Source: Bacillota bacterium (GTDB taxonomy: Bacteria; Bacillota; Clostridia; Christensenellales; Aristaeellaceae). Taken from it: DNA of 30,029 bases. Shown here piece by piece: positions 18,601-27,164 of the stretch. The stretch covers positions 1-30,029 of the forward strand of contig JAEZHM010000026.1 of the NCBI GenBank assembly GCA_023416585.1. Direction: 5' to 3'. The notes beneath the pieces were generated by a model. It worked only from the letters and a program-made list of their open reading frames with translations. It was not told where the DNA came from and did no database searches. The first letter of the stretch is position 1. Every line of letters begins with the position of its first letter. The translations under genes were made by a program, and so were the position numbers.

Positions 18601-20254
18601 GCTAGTTCCATCTATTCACTGTGACCAATTAAACAAAAATATCAATTTTGATGAGCTTCCATTTGTTGTACAGAAGACGACCGAAACATGGGAGCATAAA
18701 AAAAGCAATGGAAAAGACCTGCCATATTTAGCCGGATTGAGTGCCTTTGGTGCAGGAGGTTCCAATGCACATTTACTGATAGAAGAGTATGCAGACAAGC
18801 AAGACATAAAACAAAAAACAAACAACTTTGAGTATAACATTCTTGTGATTTCAGCAAAGAATAAAAAGGATTTAATTCGTTATTGTCAGATATATATAAA
18901 ATATCTAAGAGAGTCAAGAGATAGTAATATATCTCTTGAACAAATATGTTATGCAACTCAGTGTTGCAGAAATTTATTAAATGAAAAAGTGGCTGTAATC
19001 GGAACAGATTATGAAGACATGATTAGCAAGTTAATATCATTTATTAATACAGCTCAACAGCAAGAAGATATTATTTATGTCTCTGATGATGATGAAAATG
19101 ATGATATTAACAAATTTGAATATCATTTTAACCAGCACCCGAAAAAGCAGGATTTTATAAATCTTGCCCGTGAAGTTCTGTATAATTCAAATGATGACTG
19201 GAGTATTATGTGGGGGGATATAAAATATCCTAAAATAAATCTTCCACTGTATCCCTTTGAAAGGAAACGCTACTGGCTATCCGACGATTGGAAGAAACCC
19301 GAAGCAAAAGCAGGAAGCTTTACCAATGCTTCTGCATTGAATCGTGTGAAGAATTTATCAACATTAAAAGAGATAAGGTTTAAAACCCTTTTTAGCGTTT
19401 CAGATTTTTTTGTAAAAGATCATAAGGTAAGAGGTAAGTTGATTTTGCCCGGAGCAGCCATCGCCATAAATGCAAAGGCTATTGGTAATATTGTGGCCGA
19501 CGGTAAATTAAAATCCATAGACAATTTGACGTTTGTCTCGCCGGTATCCTTTGAAAATGAAGAGGTTGAGCTGATATCATATATAGATAAAGAAACCTTG
19601 GGTATTAAAACTAAAATGATATCAGGAACACGTGAAACAGCTATTGGAATAGGTACTTTAAACCTTACAAAAGAGATTGAGTTTAACTATGTTATAGATA
19701 TTGAATCGATAAATAGAAGGTGTAATCATAAAATCTACTCAGAACAATTATATAAATCAATTAAGCAACTCGGGTTAGAATATGGTGGCTCATTAGGAAT
19801 TATTGAGAAAATAACTTATTCAGATGAAGAAGCTTTAGTTGAGCTAAAGCCTTATAAACAGAATGATATAAATTATTTTGAAGCGGAATTTGATAGTACT
19901 ATCATACCGTGCATAGATGCAGCATTCCAGTCAGTATTTGTGTTTGGCAACAAATATGACTTAGGAGATGACAAAGTAATACTCCCATATAAGCTAGGTA
20001 GTATGTCCTGCAATAAATCAAGTTTTGCACCGCGATATATCTATGTCACATGTAATAAAACCAAGGACATCACTTTTGATATACAAATAATTGATGACAA
20101 AGGTAGAGCGCAAATAAAAATTGAAATGCTAAGTATGATGGAGATAAAAGAAAAGAAATATGACATTCCTGATATATTAAGATTATTGAAAGAAAATGAA
20201 ATCACTTTAGAAAAAGCGGCTGCTATTTTGGAGGACGAATTCAATGATAAATGA
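15548..20254 (+). CDS. Trans-AT polyketide synthase P2: KR-ACP-KS3-DH
   Basis: A 1568-residue PKS that begins mid-module. Residues 1-25 form an amphipathic docking-like helix pair. KR (about 60-510) has TGGTGALG (from about 270), Tyr414 and Asn418 in YSYAN, and a catalytic Lys in NPKIKG. Its AGIIRD motif fits the B-type LDD position only loosely. ACP carries Ser567 in GIDS. KS3 (about 656-1082) has Cys826 in DTMCSSS, His961 and His997. DH (about 1265-1530) has His1292 in HxxxGxxxxP and Asp1457/Gln1461. The last 27 residues repeat the docking-helix pattern. The first KR-ACP finishes the KS2-DH module of P1, and KS3-DH is finished by KR-ACP of P3, so both modules should yield double bonds. Start has GAGGGG upstream. 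The end overlaps the next gene by 11 bases. Confidence 0.94.
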   Translation: MDSLYEKLRSGELCPEEVLAIIKGTEAGPEDALCYYEECLSIQPRDRTLPTKEDRTLLFIAEDIESINKFCNNHVYFSENAISIYLSNDSRNTMKCKYQINKSDPAGYINLYEQLNEKKSSEWDIIYFSESRSNAANTSVKGIDKSIETAYSITQIIRAFSRDHNTIRFIHAFKKDNYASYVNTAISGMLKTICVECPNVMHKNIQFESMNEQEICNRLIEEVNFDTSDGTDISYILNKRYIAEFKPIQKSIETENKQLDIFSQGVFIITGGTGALGQILAEQLLEYRPQRIYLLGRKYPDKAILDCIRRIDPSSTVIKYLQCDIEDSIACEQVVENILEKDGHVTGLFHCAGIIRDAIIVNLKLEDFYHSVNPKIKGLINILDSFIKYGRDMKFVKLYSSITSVMGNIGQIAYSYANGYLNAFAYDVQSQYNMFNIQAICWPYWEEGGLTVAGEKINRLYEQTGQKPLSTANGKIVLENIMNLDCKCPIAMYGDKEKISRYMKEVRQQKVYTSEKNKTEATEIGTVSTLTKEDVTDYIQGIISDIIKLPKSKLNITTTWENYGIDSLTIMRFNEIIEEVIPNCPKTLMYEYRNIAALSECFFEKYSGRLEKLLKKEIAPTPQKVKSSVPDSGLGVIQNNRFKKVTQEKEVPSVNKSDVAIIGIAGRYPKADTLDEFWNNLLEGRDCVVEIPQDRWDYNEDYNPDKSKHGFTNSKWGGFISDFDCFDAAFFKITPREARYMDPQERIFLECAWHGLEDAGYTAKMLKKHQVGVFAGIMYSHYQLYGIDYDKPGHKMAFNSSYASVSNRVSYHMDFHGPSIAIDTMCSSSLTAIHLACESIYNGSSTLAIAGGVNLSLHPNKYINLSQNNFLSSEGKCRSFGEGGDGYVPSEGVGVVILKKLEEAQRDNDIIYGVIKAATINHGGSSNGFTVPNPVAQTEVIQKALKEAEIDAANITYVETHGTGTPLGDPIELSALSKAYGITEKCAVGSIKSNIGHAESAAGMAGLTKVILQMKYKKLVPSIHCDQLNKNINFDELPFVVQKTTETWEHKKSNGKDLPYLAGLSAFGAGGSNAHLLIEEYADKQDIKQKTNNFEYNILVISAKNKKDLIRYCQIYIKYLRESRDSNISLEQICYATQCCRNLLNEKVAVIGTDYEDMISKLISFINTAQQQEDIIYVSDDDENDDINKFEYHFNQHPKKQDFINLAREVLYNSNDDWSIMWGDIKYPKINLPLYPFERKRYWLSDDWKKPEAKAGSFTNASALNRVKNLSTLKEIRFKTLFSVSDFFVKDHKVRGKLILPGAAIAINAKAIGNIVADGKLKSIDNLTFVSPVSFENEEVELISYIDKETLGIKTKMISGTRETAIGIGTLNLTKEIEFNYVIDIESINRRCNHKIYSEQLYKSIKQLGLEYGGSLGIIEKITYSDEEALVELKPYKQNDINYFEAEFDSTIIPCIDAAFQSVFVFGNKYDLGDDKVILPYKLGSMSCNKSSFAPRYIYVTCNKTKDITFDIQIIDDKGRAQIKIEMLSMMEIKEKKYDIPDILRLLKENEITLEKAAAILEDEFNDK
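20165..20251 (+). other. Candidate C-terminal docking helix of P2
   Basis: P2 ends with DILRLLKENEITLEKAAAIL, again a helix, NEI turn, helix pattern. The matching partner would be the P3 N-terminus, joining KS3-DH to KR-ACP. Confidence 0.55.
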
Positions 20255-20334
20255 AAATTTACTTGAAATTTTAAAAAAAGTGAAAAATAGAGAACTTAGT
20301 ATTGAAGACGGTACTCAGGAATTACACAATATAA
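20244..20334 (+). other. Candidate N-terminal docking helix of P3
   Basis: P3 begins with NLLEILKKVKNRELSIEDGT, the same helix, REL/GEI turn, helix pattern as the other protein ends. It is the expected partner of the P2 tail. Confidence 0.55.
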
Positions 20335-22319
20335 AGAATAATCATTCAGAGGTACTATTTTACCAAAGCGATAGTATCCTTACTAATCAGATTGTACATA
20401 AAGATATTGCAAATGAATATATTATTGTTTTAACTGATGACGTAGAACTTAGTAATGTAATAAAGAGTATAAATTTAGACCATATTGGTAGTGGAAATCA
20501 ACTGCTTTGGATTTCAAGGGCTAAATCATTTAAACAGAATTTTAATAGCATTGAAATGGATTTAAATAACGAAGCCCATTTTGAACAACTGTCCAACTAT
20601 GTATATTCTGCGTATGATAATAAGAAAATTCGTATTATATACATGATAGGAGAACATAAACCCCCTATAGAAAATGACTGGGAATATCAAGTTAATTCAA
20701 CTGCAATAATAGCACTTTTATTTGCCAAAAGCTTTGCCTATCGGTTTCAAAAGAATGGCGTTCGTTTTCAGATTTTTTCTACTGAAAGTGATGCTAAAAT
20801 AGCAGTATTTCAAGAATCAGTAGTAGTGCTGGGAAGGAGTATTGAAAAAGAGGTCCCATCTTTTATTACACAAGTAATCATAGTAAAGCCGGGGGAAGTT
20901 TCAAGTTTACACGATGTAATTAGTACAGAGCTGCATTCTGTAATTGATACAAGGTTTACTTATTATAAATCTGATAAACGTATGACTTACAATATATCAG
21001 AAATGGCTTTAGAGGACACCAAGAATTATCAGGAGTTCCCGGAAGGAGTTTATGTAATTTTAGGAGGACTGGGGGCAATTGGTAAAGCTGTAACAGCCGA
21101 AATTGCTAAATTATCAGATACAAAGATTATATTAGTAGGAAGAAGAAAAATATCAGATGAAATAGAAACATACATAGAATCTTTAAGAAATGGTACCAAT
21201 GACATTACATATATTAGTGCAGATATTAGTAACGATACTGATATAAAGAGGATGTTTCATGAAGTAAGGTCTCAGTTTGAAAAAATAGACTATGTTTTTC
21301 ACTGTGCAGGAATTTTAGAAGATTGCAAATTACCTAATAAAAGTGTTGAATCCTTTAAAAGAGTAATAAGTTCAAAAATTAATGGAGCTCTAGCTATAAT
21401 TGATATGAATAGAACATATAATTTTAAAAAAGTTTTGTTCTTTTCCTCTACTTCCGGTGTCTTTGGAAATGAGGGTCAATTGGATTATGCATATGCCAAT
21501 ATGCTTATAAATAGCCTTTGCTCAAAAGATTCAGACTCAAATATTGTCTCTATAAGCTGGCCTTTTTGGGATACTGAGGGCATGAAAATGCCGAAAGAAT
21601 ATAAAGAAAAAATATTTTCAGCGTATGGCTTTAGACCAATGCCTACTAGAGAGGGTATTGACATTATTAAACATACATTAGCTAACAATTCAAAGAGCTC
21701 AATTGTTTTATATGGTGACAGACAAAAACTGGAGAATTTCTCGAGAAACGCTAATACGAACCAATATATTGAATCAAAGGATTCTTCCGTTAATACTGTA
21801 CCAAAAGAGAAAATGTCTGCTAATGATAATAATGATGGACTTTTAGATAGTGTAATAATGTGGATTACAGAAATAATTTCAAAGGTAACAGGAATTGATA
21901 CAGATTCACTGACTCCTAAAAAATCAATTCAAAATCTGGGAATAGATTCTGTAATGACAACAGAGATAAATATAGAATTTGAAAAAGTCTTTGATAATAT
22001 ATCTAAAACCTTGTTATTCGAATACAGATGCATTAAGGAAATAGCTGAACATTTTATACAGAATTATTACGATGCCTGCAAAAATAAATTCATCAATGAA
22101 AAAACTACTGAGGATGTAGTTGAAACCGTTCATAATGAGGAGATACAAGTAACTGCAAATGATGATATCCATGGGGGAGATAGTGAAGTATTTGAAATTG
22201 CTATTATCGGAATAGCAGGAAAGTACCCAAAAGCGGAGAGCTTAGATGCGTTTTGGGAGAACCTGAAAGCCGGAATGGACTGCATAGACGTTATACCAAA
22301 AAGCAGATGGGATTTATGA
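20244..22319 (+). CDS. Trans-AT polyketide synthase P3, upstream part: KR-ACP-start of KS4 (ends at a frameshift)
   Basis: The reading frame gives 691 residues. Residues 1-30 are docking-like. KR (about 60-510) has GGLGAIG (from 274), a catalytic Ser in FSSTS, Tyr415 and Asn419 in YAYAN, and a Lys in SSKING, so it looks active. ACP carries Ser569 in GIDS. From about 650 a KS begins (IAIIGIAGKYPKA) and reaches the conserved SRWD, then one Leu and TGA. The rest of this KS continues in the -1 frame, so this is half of one large gene of about 2297 residues broken by a one-base shift. KR-ACP completes the KS3-DH module from P2. Translation starts at ATG 20244 with GGAGG nine bases upstream and overlaps P2 by 11 bases, implying coupled translation. 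Confidence 0.88.
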   Translation: MINENLLEILKKVKNRELSIEDGTQELHNIKNNHSEVLFYQSDSILTNQIVHKDIANEYIIVLTDDVELSNVIKSINLDHIGSGNQLLWISRAKSFKQNFNSIEMDLNNEAHFEQLSNYVYSAYDNKKIRIIYMIGEHKPPIENDWEYQVNSTAIIALLFAKSFAYRFQKNGVRFQIFSTESDAKIAVFQESVVVLGRSIEKEVPSFITQVIIVKPGEVSSLHDVISTELHSVIDTRFTYYKSDKRMTYNISEMALEDTKNYQEFPEGVYVILGGLGAIGKAVTAEIAKLSDTKIILVGRRKISDEIETYIESLRNGTNDITYISADISNDTDIKRMFHEVRSQFEKIDYVFHCAGILEDCKLPNKSVESFKRVISSKINGALAIIDMNRTYNFKKVLFFSSTSGVFGNEGQLDYAYANMLINSLCSKDSDSNIVSISWPFWDTEGMKMPKEYKEKIFSAYGFRPMPTREGIDIIKHTLANNSKSSIVLYGDRQKLENFSRNANTNQYIESKDSSVNTVPKEKMSANDNNDGLLDSVIMWITEIISKVTGIDTDSLTPKKSIQNLGIDSVMTTEINIEFEKVFDNISKTLLFEYRCIKEIAEHFIQNYYDACKNKFINEKTTEDVVETVHNEEIQVTANDDIHGGDSEVFEIAIIGIAGKYPKAESLDAFWENLKAGMDCIDVIPKSRWDL
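22311..22319 (+). other. Frameshift point within KS4 of P3
   Basis: The upstream frame reads ...SRWD-Leu-stop; the downstream frame resumes with MNYCDENAEEWW and WGGFID. A normal KS reads RWD, a few residues, Y-D, then KWGGFID, and adding one T to the TTT run here restores exactly that (RWD-F-MNYCDEN). So a one-base deletion is present in the sequence as given, whether real or an error. The TGA also overlaps an ATG (ATGA), but without a convincing ribosome binding site. Confidence 0.9.
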
Positions 22320-25300
22320 ACTACTGTGATGAAAACGCTGAAGAATGGTGGAAGAGTCCTGAAAAATGGGGCGGTTTTATTGACGGAGTAGATGAATTTG
22401 ATTCTTTGGTTTTTAATATTGCTCCTGCAGAAGCAAAGACTATGGACCCTCATCAGCGAGTGTATGCACAGACTGTTTGGCATGCCTTTGAGGACGCAGG
22501 ATATAATAAGAAACGCTTAGAAAACTATAAAGTAGGAGTATATACTGGAGCAATGTGGAGTAACTACCAGTTATACGGCATTGAGGATGCATATAATGGA
22601 AAAATGGAAGGATATGATTCCTCCTTAGCATCTATTTCCAATAGAATTTCATATATATTTAACTTACATGGGCCAAGTATAACACTAGATACTATGTGTT
22701 CATCTTCGCTAACTGCATTACAACTAGCATATCAAAGCATACAAAATCATGATATAGATATGGCAGTAGTAGGTGGTGTTAATTTAACATTGCATCCATA
22801 TAAATATATTCAATTGAAAAAAGGAAATTTCCTTTCAAAAGATGGCAGGTGTCGTTCTTTTGGTGAAGGTGGCTCGGGTTATGTACCGGGCGAGGGCTCA
22901 GGTTCATTTATAGTAAAACGTTTGGATAAGGCATTAGCTGATAAGGATAAAATCTATGGGATTATCAAGGGAATTAGTATAAATCATGGTGGCAAAGCCC
23001 AAGGCTATTTTGTTCCGAATCCTATAGAACAAGCGAATGTTATTAATAATGCATTAGAAAACGCAGGAGTTGATAAAAAATCCATTAGTTATATAGAAGC
23101 ACACGGAACAGGTACTTCATTGGGAGACCCAATTGAAATTGCAGGATTGAGAAAGGTATTTGATACAGACTATAATCAAAAACAATCTATAAGCATAGGC
23201 TCCGTAAAAAGTAATATAGGGCATTTAGAAGCGGCAGCAGGTATGGCCAGTCTTACAAAAGTACTTTTACAAATGAGGTACCGACTGCTTGTTCCGTCAA
23301 TTCATGCAGAAAAATTAAATCCTAATGTTGATTTGAAAACTACTCCATTTAAAGTACAGACACAATTAGAACCGTGGAGTGGTGATGATAATAAAATTTT
23401 AAGGGCTGGAATTAGCTCTTTTGGTGCCGGAGGAGCTAATGCTCACGTTATTTTAGAAGGTTATGACAATTCTTATAAAGATAAAATTGAAACAAAAGAA
23501 AAGAAGATATTTGTGTTATCTGTAAAAAATGAAAAAGCCTTGTTAAGATATATTGATTTGTACAGGAACTTTTTACTGGAAACACCACAGGTGACAGAAG
23601 AATATGAATTTGATACTCGCTTAGCTTACACAACACAAATTGGACGTAATCACATGAATGTACGTGTAGCTATAGTATTTGAAAACACAAAACAACTAAT
23701 TCAATGTTTAGAGGATATTTCGCTGGGCAATGAAAAGAGCCTTAATGTATTTATTAACAATGTAAGTAATGACAAACTTGACGTTAAAGTATTTGACATT
23801 GAGGATAAAAAATATGATTTAAGTGCAAATGCTATAGAAATAGCCCAAGCCTGGGTAGATGGCTATGAAGTGGAATGGGAGAAATTTTATAGCGAAAAAA
23901 TGGCTATTGTAAACTTGCCATTATACCCCTTTGAAAAGATAAAGCATTGGGCACCCCTTAGTGAATCACGTATTTATAAGATGAAAAATGAAGCTGATTC
24001 AATCACTATTGATTTGTTTAAGAAACAATGGAATAATTCTAAATCTACAAGCAATATAGCGGAAATATGTAATGAAAACATAGTTTTTCTGATTCAAAAG
24101 GAACAGAGATTATTAAACATAAAAAGTGCTGCAATGGGAGTAATGAATTTAGGCAGAGCAGAATTTTTAGAAGTGAATGATGATTATACTGTTTATGAAG
24201 CGAGTTTAGAAAGTAAACTCAATCTAAATCAGAAATATAAAACAGTGGTAATCGATTTATCTGATTTACAAACAGGAAGTAAAGAAATATTTGAAATACC
24301 TCATGGCAAATTTAATTTGTATAAACATATTATAAAACAAACAAGACAATCAGGCCTGGATATCCTTCATTGTACCCAGGGTGTAAATGAAGGAATCACC
24401 CAGAATGGTGTTCTTGTGGCTGGATTAATGAATAATTTAGGTGCAGAATACGATTGGATTCAAAGTAAAACTATTGATTTTACAATGGACTATACAATGG
24501 ATTCCATATTTAATAGTTTGAAAAATGAATTTGGCTTTGATGGCAATAGTGAGGTATTTTATAAAGCAGGCACAAGAAATATAACAGGATATCAGCAGTT
24601 AGAGTTTAATTGGAAAAATGATAATTCCTTCAAAGTAGAGAAGGACAAGTGTTACATCATTACCGGCGGTACAAGGGGAATAGGTGCGCAGATAGCATCA
24701 CGTCTGGCAGGACTTGGTGCAAAGAAACTTGTATTGTTAGGAAGAACAGATATGAATACACCTGAAAAGAAAGAACTGCTAAAGGACTTAGAATCCCACG
24801 GTGCAGAAGTGATTGTGTATACACAAGGCTTACACAACAAAACGGCCTTGGCTGACTTTTTTAATCAGGTGTATAAAGAGTTTGGTCAAGCACATATTAT
24901 GTTCCACTGTGCAGGAAGATATTCAACAGAAAATGCTGCCTTTATACACAAAGGAGAGCGGGAAATAGAAGATGTCCTTGAGCCAAAAGTAAACGGGCTG
25001 CTTAATATGTTAGATGCAACAAAGGTGTTACAGGTGGAAAAAACAGTACTCTTTTCTTCCATATCTTCCATTTGCCCTTGGCTTTCAAAAGGGGTAAGTG
25101 ATTATACGATGGCTAATAACTATCTGAATAACATGTGTAAGTATGGAGAAAATGTTACCAGTTCTCAAATATTATCTGTGGTTTGGCAAAGTTGGTCAGA
25201 TGTTGGTTTTATGGTGTCAGAGCCAAAGACTGGTAAAGAAAATGGCCTGATTCCAATTAACTGTAAGGAAGGTATGGATATTCTGTTTTGTATCTTACAA

Positions 25301-27136
25301 AAGGAAGTATCCGGAGTTGTTGTGCCTGTAAAACATAATGAAATTTTTGAAATCCAAAAACTGTCTGTTTTATCAAAAAATAAACCGGACAATAAGTCAG
25401 ATTTTACTCAGCAAACTGGAGATAATCAAATGTTGTCTTCAGAAGCAAATGAAATTACCAAAATAATAACACAGGTAATTTCAGATGTATTACTTATTAA
25501 TATAAATGAAATATCTTTGGATGAAGCCTTTGAAAATTATGGGATGGACTCTATTTTCTTAGGTGAAGTAATAAAAAAATTAGAAGGAAAGCTTCATACC
25601 GTAATAGACCCGGTATTGTTCTTTGAATGCAATACAATTAGGAAAATCAGTACCGCGTTAACTGGTGTTGTTAATATTTCTCTTCCAAAGAATGAAAGCA
25701 TTGAAATAAAACCATGCAACGTAAATCAAAATCCTAGATTTGCTATCATAGGGGCGGATTGCCGCTTTCCTGATGCTAACAATTGCATTGAGTTCTGGAA
25801 TAATTTGATTGAGCAAAAGTGTAGTATAAAAGAAATACCAAAAGAACGTTTTGACATGGGACCTTTTTACTCACCTACACCAGAAGTAAATAAATCAATA
25901 GGAAAATGGGCTGCCATGGTAAAGGATATTGAATATTTTGATCCTAAGGCTTTTGAAATCCCGGAAGCTGAAGCGGCGGCGATGGACCCTTTGATACGTA
26001 TACAACTTGAGACTAGCGTGAATGCTCTTAGAAATGCGGGCTATGACAAAGTTGATGTAAAAGGTAAGAATATAGGGGTGTTTATCGGAAGCAGAGTCGG
26101 GGATTTTCATTCCTTGATGCCAAAGGAGCAAAAAGCAAAAATAACCGGGTTAGGACAAAATTTCATAGCAGCTTACACATCACATTATTTAGATTTGAAA
26201 GGCCCTTCTATGGTAATTGATACAGCATGTTCATCTTCTATAGTTGCTTTAAGTGAAGCATGTAAAAATATACATTTTGGTGAATGTGAACAGGCAATTG
26301 TAGGAGGCGTTGATTTAATATTGTGTGAGAACACATTAGTTTTACTAAGTGATGCTCTTTCTCCTAACGGTATTTGCAGTGCTTTTGATGAAAAGGCAAA
26401 CGGTTTTGTACCGGGAGAAGGCTGTGGAACTATTGTAATTAAGAAGCTTGAACAAGCGATAGCTGATGGTGATAATATTTTAGCGGTTGTAGAATCAGTT
26501 GCAGTCAACAATGATGGGCATACCATGGGAATCACAACACCAAATTACAATATGCAGATGGATGTTATTAAACGGGCAATTGAGAGAACAGACATTGAGC
26601 CTGAGGATATCAGTTACATAGAAGCACATGGAACAGGAACATTTATTGGGGACCCGATTGAATTAAAGGCATTAACCAGTGTTTTCAGAGAATACACAGA
26701 TAAAAAGAACTACTGCGGTATCGGCAGCGTAAAAACAAATATAGGACATTGCTTAAGTGCAGCAGGTATGGCTTCCATAATTAAGGTTGTTTTGTGTTTG
26801 CAGAATAAAATGTTACCAAAGACTTTGAACTGTGATAAGCCAAATTCAAGATTTAATTTTGAACAATCCCCATTCTTTCCTTGTACAAAGAATAAAGCAT
26901 GGGAAGGTATAAACGGAAGACGAATTGCGGGAATAAGCAGTTTTGGCTTTGGTGGAACCAACGCACATGTTATTTTATCAGAGTATACCGGACATCATGA
27001 AGTCTTTAGACAGCCTTTGCAGCCATTAGCCTTAAATAAAAAATATTATTGGTTTGATAAAAAAGAACCAACTCCAACAAAAATACTTAATACAAATAAA
27101 GAGGCAAATATGTTTGGATTAAAAAAGATGTTTTAA
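22316..27136 (+). CDS. Trans-AT polyketide synthase P3, downstream part: KS4 (minus N-terminus)-KR-ACP-KS5
   Basis: The -1-frame continuation of P3, about 1606 residues from ATG 22316; that ATG is only a nominal start. KS4 keeps Cys (codon 22697) in DTMCSSS, His in HGTGT (23102) and His in NIGHL (23222), but lacks its first 40 residues unless fused. KR has TGGTRGIG (24662), Lys in EPKVNG, FSSIS and YTMAN with Tyr at 25103. ACP has Ser at 25550 in GMDS. KS5 (about 25737-26990) has Cys at 26228 in DTACSSS and His at 26627 and 26747, and belongs to a different KS subtype (RFDMGPF, PEAEAAAMDP). After KS5 only the short KKYYWF end motif and a 25-residue tail remain, so module 5 must be completed by P4. 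Predicted: KS4-KR-ACP gives a hydroxyl; KS5 passes on to DH-ACP-KR. Confidence 0.9.
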   Translation: MNYCDENAEEWWKSPEKWGGFIDGVDEFDSLVFNIAPAEAKTMDPHQRVYAQTVWHAFEDAGYNKKRLENYKVGVYTGAMWSNYQLYGIEDAYNGKMEGYDSSLASISNRISYIFNLHGPSITLDTMCSSSLTALQLAYQSIQNHDIDMAVVGGVNLTLHPYKYIQLKKGNFLSKDGRCRSFGEGGSGYVPGEGSGSFIVKRLDKALADKDKIYGIIKGISINHGGKAQGYFVPNPIEQANVINNALENAGVDKKSISYIEAHGTGTSLGDPIEIAGLRKVFDTDYNQKQSISIGSVKSNIGHLEAAAGMASLTKVLLQMRYRLLVPSIHAEKLNPNVDLKTTPFKVQTQLEPWSGDDNKILRAGISSFGAGGANAHVILEGYDNSYKDKIETKEKKIFVLSVKNEKALLRYIDLYRNFLLETPQVTEEYEFDTRLAYTTQIGRNHMNVRVAIVFENTKQLIQCLEDISLGNEKSLNVFINNVSNDKLDVKVFDIEDKKYDLSANAIEIAQAWVDGYEVEWEKFYSEKMAIVNLPLYPFEKIKHWAPLSESRIYKMKNEADSITIDLFKKQWNNSKSTSNIAEICNENIVFLIQKEQRLLNIKSAAMGVMNLGRAEFLEVNDDYTVYEASLESKLNLNQKYKTVVIDLSDLQTGSKEIFEIPHGKFNLYKHIIKQTRQSGLDILHCTQGVNEGITQNGVLVAGLMNNLGAEYDWIQSKTIDFTMDYTMDSIFNSLKNEFGFDGNSEVFYKAGTRNITGYQQLEFNWKNDNSFKVEKDKCYIITGGTRGIGAQIASRLAGLGAKKLVLLGRTDMNTPEKKELLKDLESHGAEVIVYTQGLHNKTALADFFNQVYKEFGQAHIMFHCAGRYSTENAAFIHKGEREIEDVLEPKVNGLLNMLDATKVLQVEKTVLFSSISSICPWLSKGVSDYTMANNYLNNMCKYGENVTSSQILSVVWQSWSDVGFMVSEPKTGKENGLIPINCKEGMDILFCILQKEVSGVVVPVKHNEIFEIQKLSVLSKNKPDNKSDFTQQTGDNQMLSSEANEITKIITQVISDVLLININEISLDEAFENYGMDSIFLGEVIKKLEGKLHTVIDPVLFFECNTIRKISTALTGVVNISLPKNESIEIKPCNVNQNPRFAIIGADCRFPDANNCIEFWNNLIEQKCSIKEIPKERFDMGPFYSPTPEVNKSIGKWAAMVKDIEYFDPKAFEIPEAEAAAMDPLIRIQLETSVNALRNAGYDKVDVKGKNIGVFIGSRVGDFHSLMPKEQKAKITGLGQNFIAAYTSHYLDLKGPSMVIDTACSSSIVALSEACKNIHFGECEQAIVGGVDLILCENTLVLLSDALSPNGICSAFDEKANGFVPGEGCGTIVIKKLEQAIADGDNILAVVESVAVNNDGHTMGITTPNYNMQMDVIKRAIERTDIEPEDISYIEAHGTGTFIGDPIELKALTSVFREYTDKKNYCGIGSVKTNIGHCLSAAGMASIIKVVLCLQNKMLPKTLNCDKPNSRFNFEQSPFFPCTKNKAWEGINGRRIAGISSFGFGGTNAHVILSEYTGHHEVFRQPLQPLALNKKYYWFDKKEPTPTKILNTNKEANMFGLKKMF

Positions 27137-27149
27137 GATATAAAAATTC

Positions 27150-27157
27150 GGGAGGTG
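27150..27157 (+). promoter_or_regulatory. Ribosome binding site for a TTG start
   Basis: GGGAGGTG lies seven bases before TTG 27165, an optimal Bacillota arrangement. It is the only good initiation signal near the start of the P4 frame, and the DH motif begins about 20 residues later, so TTG is the likely start codon. Confidence 0.8.
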
Positions 27158-27164
27158 AATTATA

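Noticed and set aside
22296..22304. Possible programmed -1 frameshift site at CCA AAA AGC before the KS4 break
   Set aside because: Slipping here would replace the conserved SRWD by QMGF. The second codon does not re-pair well, and RWD is conserved in the upstream frame, so the break must lie after it.
27137..27164. Idea that P3 and P4 are one protein broken by a second frameshift
   Set aside because: There is a proper stop, a 28-base gap and a strong ribosome binding site before TTG 27165, so P4 is a separate gene and the KS//DH split is real.
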